Shown here: piece by piece, positions 14,871 to 16,365 of the stretch | Layout: every line of letters begins with the position of its first letter | Numbering within the stretch: the first letter of the stretch is position 1 | NCBI GenBank assembly: GCA_900754255.1 | Contig: CAAECI010000119.1 | Location: 1 to 16,365 of the forward strand | Source of the DNA: an uncultured Succinivibrio sp. | Lineage (GTDB): Bacteria; Pseudomonadota; Gammaproteobacteria; Enterobacterales; Succinivibrionaceae | Length of the DNA: 16,365 nucleotides | Direction: 5' to 3' | Notes under the pieces: generated by a model | Databases searched by the model: none | What the model was told of the DNA's origin: nothing | What the model saw: the letters and a program-made list of their open reading frames with translations, nothing else | Made by a program: the position numbers and the translations under genes

Positions 14871-16365
14871 ATGGATGTTAACAAGATCCGCAATATTGCC
14901 ATCATAGCGCATGTTGACCACGGCAAAACCACATTAGTAGATAGTCTCCTACGCCAATCAGGCACGTTAGACCGCAATGAGCTTTCACAAACACGCGTCA
15001 TGGACTCCAATGACATAGAAAAGGAACGCGGTATCACTATCTTGTCAAAAAACACAGCTATTGATTGGCAAGGATATCGTATCAACATCGTTGACACACC
15101 AGGTCACGCCGACTTCGGAGGCGAGGTTGAGCGCGTAATGAGCATGGTAGACTCAGTTCTTTTGCTGGTAGATGCTGTTGACGGACCTATGCCCCAAACC
15201 AGATTTGTTACTCAAAAAGCATTTGCCCGCGGTTTAAAACCAATCGTGGTAATCAATAAATGCGATCGCGAAGGCGCACGCCCTGATTGGGTAATAGATC
15301 AGGTTTTCGACCTGTTTGATAACCTTGGAGCTACCGATGAACAATTAGATTTTCCTGTTGTTTACGCTTCCGCTTTTCAGGGATGGGCTAGTCTTGAGGA
15401 AGGAGTCGTCGGAGAAAATATGGAACCGTTGTTCCAAACCATAGTGGACCGGGTCTCTCCTCCAGATTCGGATCTCAACGGTCCTTTCCAAATGCAAATT
15501 TCCTCATTGGATTTTACCTCATATGTAGGAGTCATAGGCGTTGGACGTGTCAAACGTGGTATAGCAAAGGCAAATCAGACCGTTACAATAATTGATCGTG
15601 AAGGAAAAACACGTTCAGGAAAGATCGGACAGGTTATGGACTATTTGGGTCTGCATCGAAAGGTGGCAGAAACAGCAGAAGCGGGAGATATTGTTGCCAT
15701 TACCGGCCTAGGAGAGTTAAAAATCTCCGACACTGTCTGCGATCCTTCTGCCGTAGAGGCTCTCCCCGCATTGACCGTAGACGAACCTACTGTAACCATG
15801 AACTTCTGTGTCAATACATCCCCTTTTGCAGGACGAGAGGGAAAATTCATTACATCTCGTAACCTTGAAGAACGTCTTGATGAGGAACTTGTTCATAACG
15901 TTGCATTACGCGTTGAGAAAACTGAGGAAGCAGATCGTTTCAGAGTTTCTGGTCGCGGCGAATTGCATTTATCAGTCTTAATTGAGGAAATGCGCCGCGA
16001 AGGCTACGAACTTGCTGTTTCACGCCCTGAGGTTATCCTAAAAAAGGAGAACGGCAAAACTTTGGAGCCATATGAGGTTCTGACATTGGACCTTAATGAG
16101 AATAACCAAGGTCCAGTAATGGAAGAATTGGGTAAGCGTAAAGGCGATCTCAAGAATATGGTCCCCGACGGAAAAGGTCGAGTTCGTCTTGATTACCGGA
16201 TCCCCTCCCGCGGACTTATTGGCTTTCAAACCCTGTATATGACTCTAACCTCAGGTACTGGGCTTATGTATCATTCATTTGAGAGCTACGATACTTACGT
16301 CGGAGGCACCATTGGTGCACGCCAAAACGGTGTCATGATTTCAAACGATACTGGTAAAACCGTGC
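14871..16365 (+). CDS. bipA: Ribosome-associated translational GTPase BipA/TypA (partial, 3' end beyond the window)
   Basis: BipA (TypA) is an EF-G-like GTPase that binds the 70S ribosome under stress and helps 50S assembly, especially in the cold. The first 498 codons are present of about 607 in E. coli, so domains I, II (beta barrel), III and V are visible and the special C-terminal domain is cut. GTPase motifs: G1 AHVDHGKT (13-20), G2 GIT (54-56), G3 DTPGH (75-79), G4 NKCD (129-132) and G5 ASA (166-168). NKCD has Cys where E. coli BipA has Val; NKCD also occurs in some other GTPases, so activity should be intact. Blocks such as TSYVGVIGVGRVKRG, FRVSGRGELHLS and IPSRGLIGFQTLYMTLTSGTGL identify BipA rather than EF-G or LepA. 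The ATG at 14871 follows ACAGGA with a 9-base gap. There is no stop codon in frame before the window edge. Confidence 0.96.
   Translation, partial: MDVNKIRNIAIIAHVDHGKTTLVDSLLRQSGTLDRNELSQTRVMDSNDIEKERGITILSKNTAIDWQGYRINIVDTPGHADFGGEVERVMSMVDSVLLLVDAVDGPMPQTRFVTQKAFARGLKPIVVINKCDREGARPDWVIDQVFDLFDNLGATDEQLDFPVVYASAFQGWASLEEGVVGENMEPLFQTIVDRVSPPDSDLNGPFQMQISSLDFTSYVGVIGVGRVKRGIAKANQTVTIIDREGKTRSGKIGQVMDYLGLHRKVAETAEAGDIVAITGLGELKISDTVCDPSAVEALPALTVDEPTVTMNFCVNTSPFAGREGKFITSRNLEERLDEELVHNVALRVEKTEEADRFRVSGRGELHLSVLIEEMRREGYELAVSRPEVILKKENGKTLEPYEVLTLDLNENNQGPVMEELGKRKGDLKNMVPDGKGRVRLDYRIPSRGLIGFQTLYMTLTSGTGLMYHSFESYDTYVGGTIGARQNGVMISNDTGKTV

Noticed and set aside
14783..15097. Leftward open frame of 104 codons over the bipA start
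   Set aside because: It is antisense to the strongly conserved GTPase motifs of BipA and has no ribosome-binding site.
1..16365. Defence island, biosynthetic cluster, mobile element or CRISPR array
   Set aside because: Every long gene has a recognisable housekeeping family. No transposase, integrase, recombinase, toxin-antitoxin pair, regularly spaced repeats or tRNA-associated attachment site was seen.

Overview
The window is AT-rich chromosomal DNA from a Gram-negative bacterium, most likely a gammaproteobacterium. Three things point there. The phosphatidylserine synthase is the phospholipase-D type typical of Gammaproteobacteria. The RNase II and oligopeptidase A align by memory almost residue for residue with the Escherichia coli proteins. 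AsmA-, YihY- and BipA-type proteins are also present. Together with a menaquinone gene and the low G+C, this would suit an anaerobic or facultative Aeromonadales member such as Succinivibrionaceae, but that is inference. No rRNA, tRNA, CRISPR array, insertion sequence, prophage or plasmid gene was seen.

Layout. The left edge may hold the first 13 codons of a leftward gene (1-39). Then comes menA (162-1106), a 330-base spacer with small repeats and a good sigma70-like promoter, and rnb for RNase II (1437-3548). rnb meets the leftward oligopeptidase A gene prlC (3631-5712) at a strong bidirectional terminator (3600-3624). A spacer of about 130 bases separates prlC from a rightward four-gene run: a long Xaa-Pro aminopeptidase (5846-7780), pssA (7792-9159), recG (9169-11280) and an AsmA-family gene (11293-13473). 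The spacings are 11, 9 and 12 bases, so this is very probably one transcription unit. It converges on a leftward yihY-like gene (13515-14546). A 324-base spacer follows, and bipA/typA (14871 onward) runs off the right edge.

How the genes fit together. MenA makes the membrane quinone for anaerobic respiration. RNase II degrades mRNA. OpdA and the aminopeptidase P break down oligopeptides, including proline-containing ones, and are transcribed divergently from one spacer. PssA makes phosphatidylserine, the precursor of phosphatidylethanolamine. The AsmA-like protein belongs to a family linked to phospholipid and outer-membrane homeostasis, so two of the four operon genes concern the envelope. 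RecG remodels stalled replication forks, and BipA is a ribosome-associated stress GTPase.

I found no convincing new multi-gene system; this looks like an ordinary housekeeping region. The most useful second looks are an RNase II with an unusual Arg/Asn-rich tail, a perfect palindrome covering the pssA ribosome-binding site at the stop codon of the gene before it, an unusual residue after the zinc motif of oligopeptidase A, a charged insertion in the long aminopeptidase P, and inverted repeats upstream of rnb and bipA.
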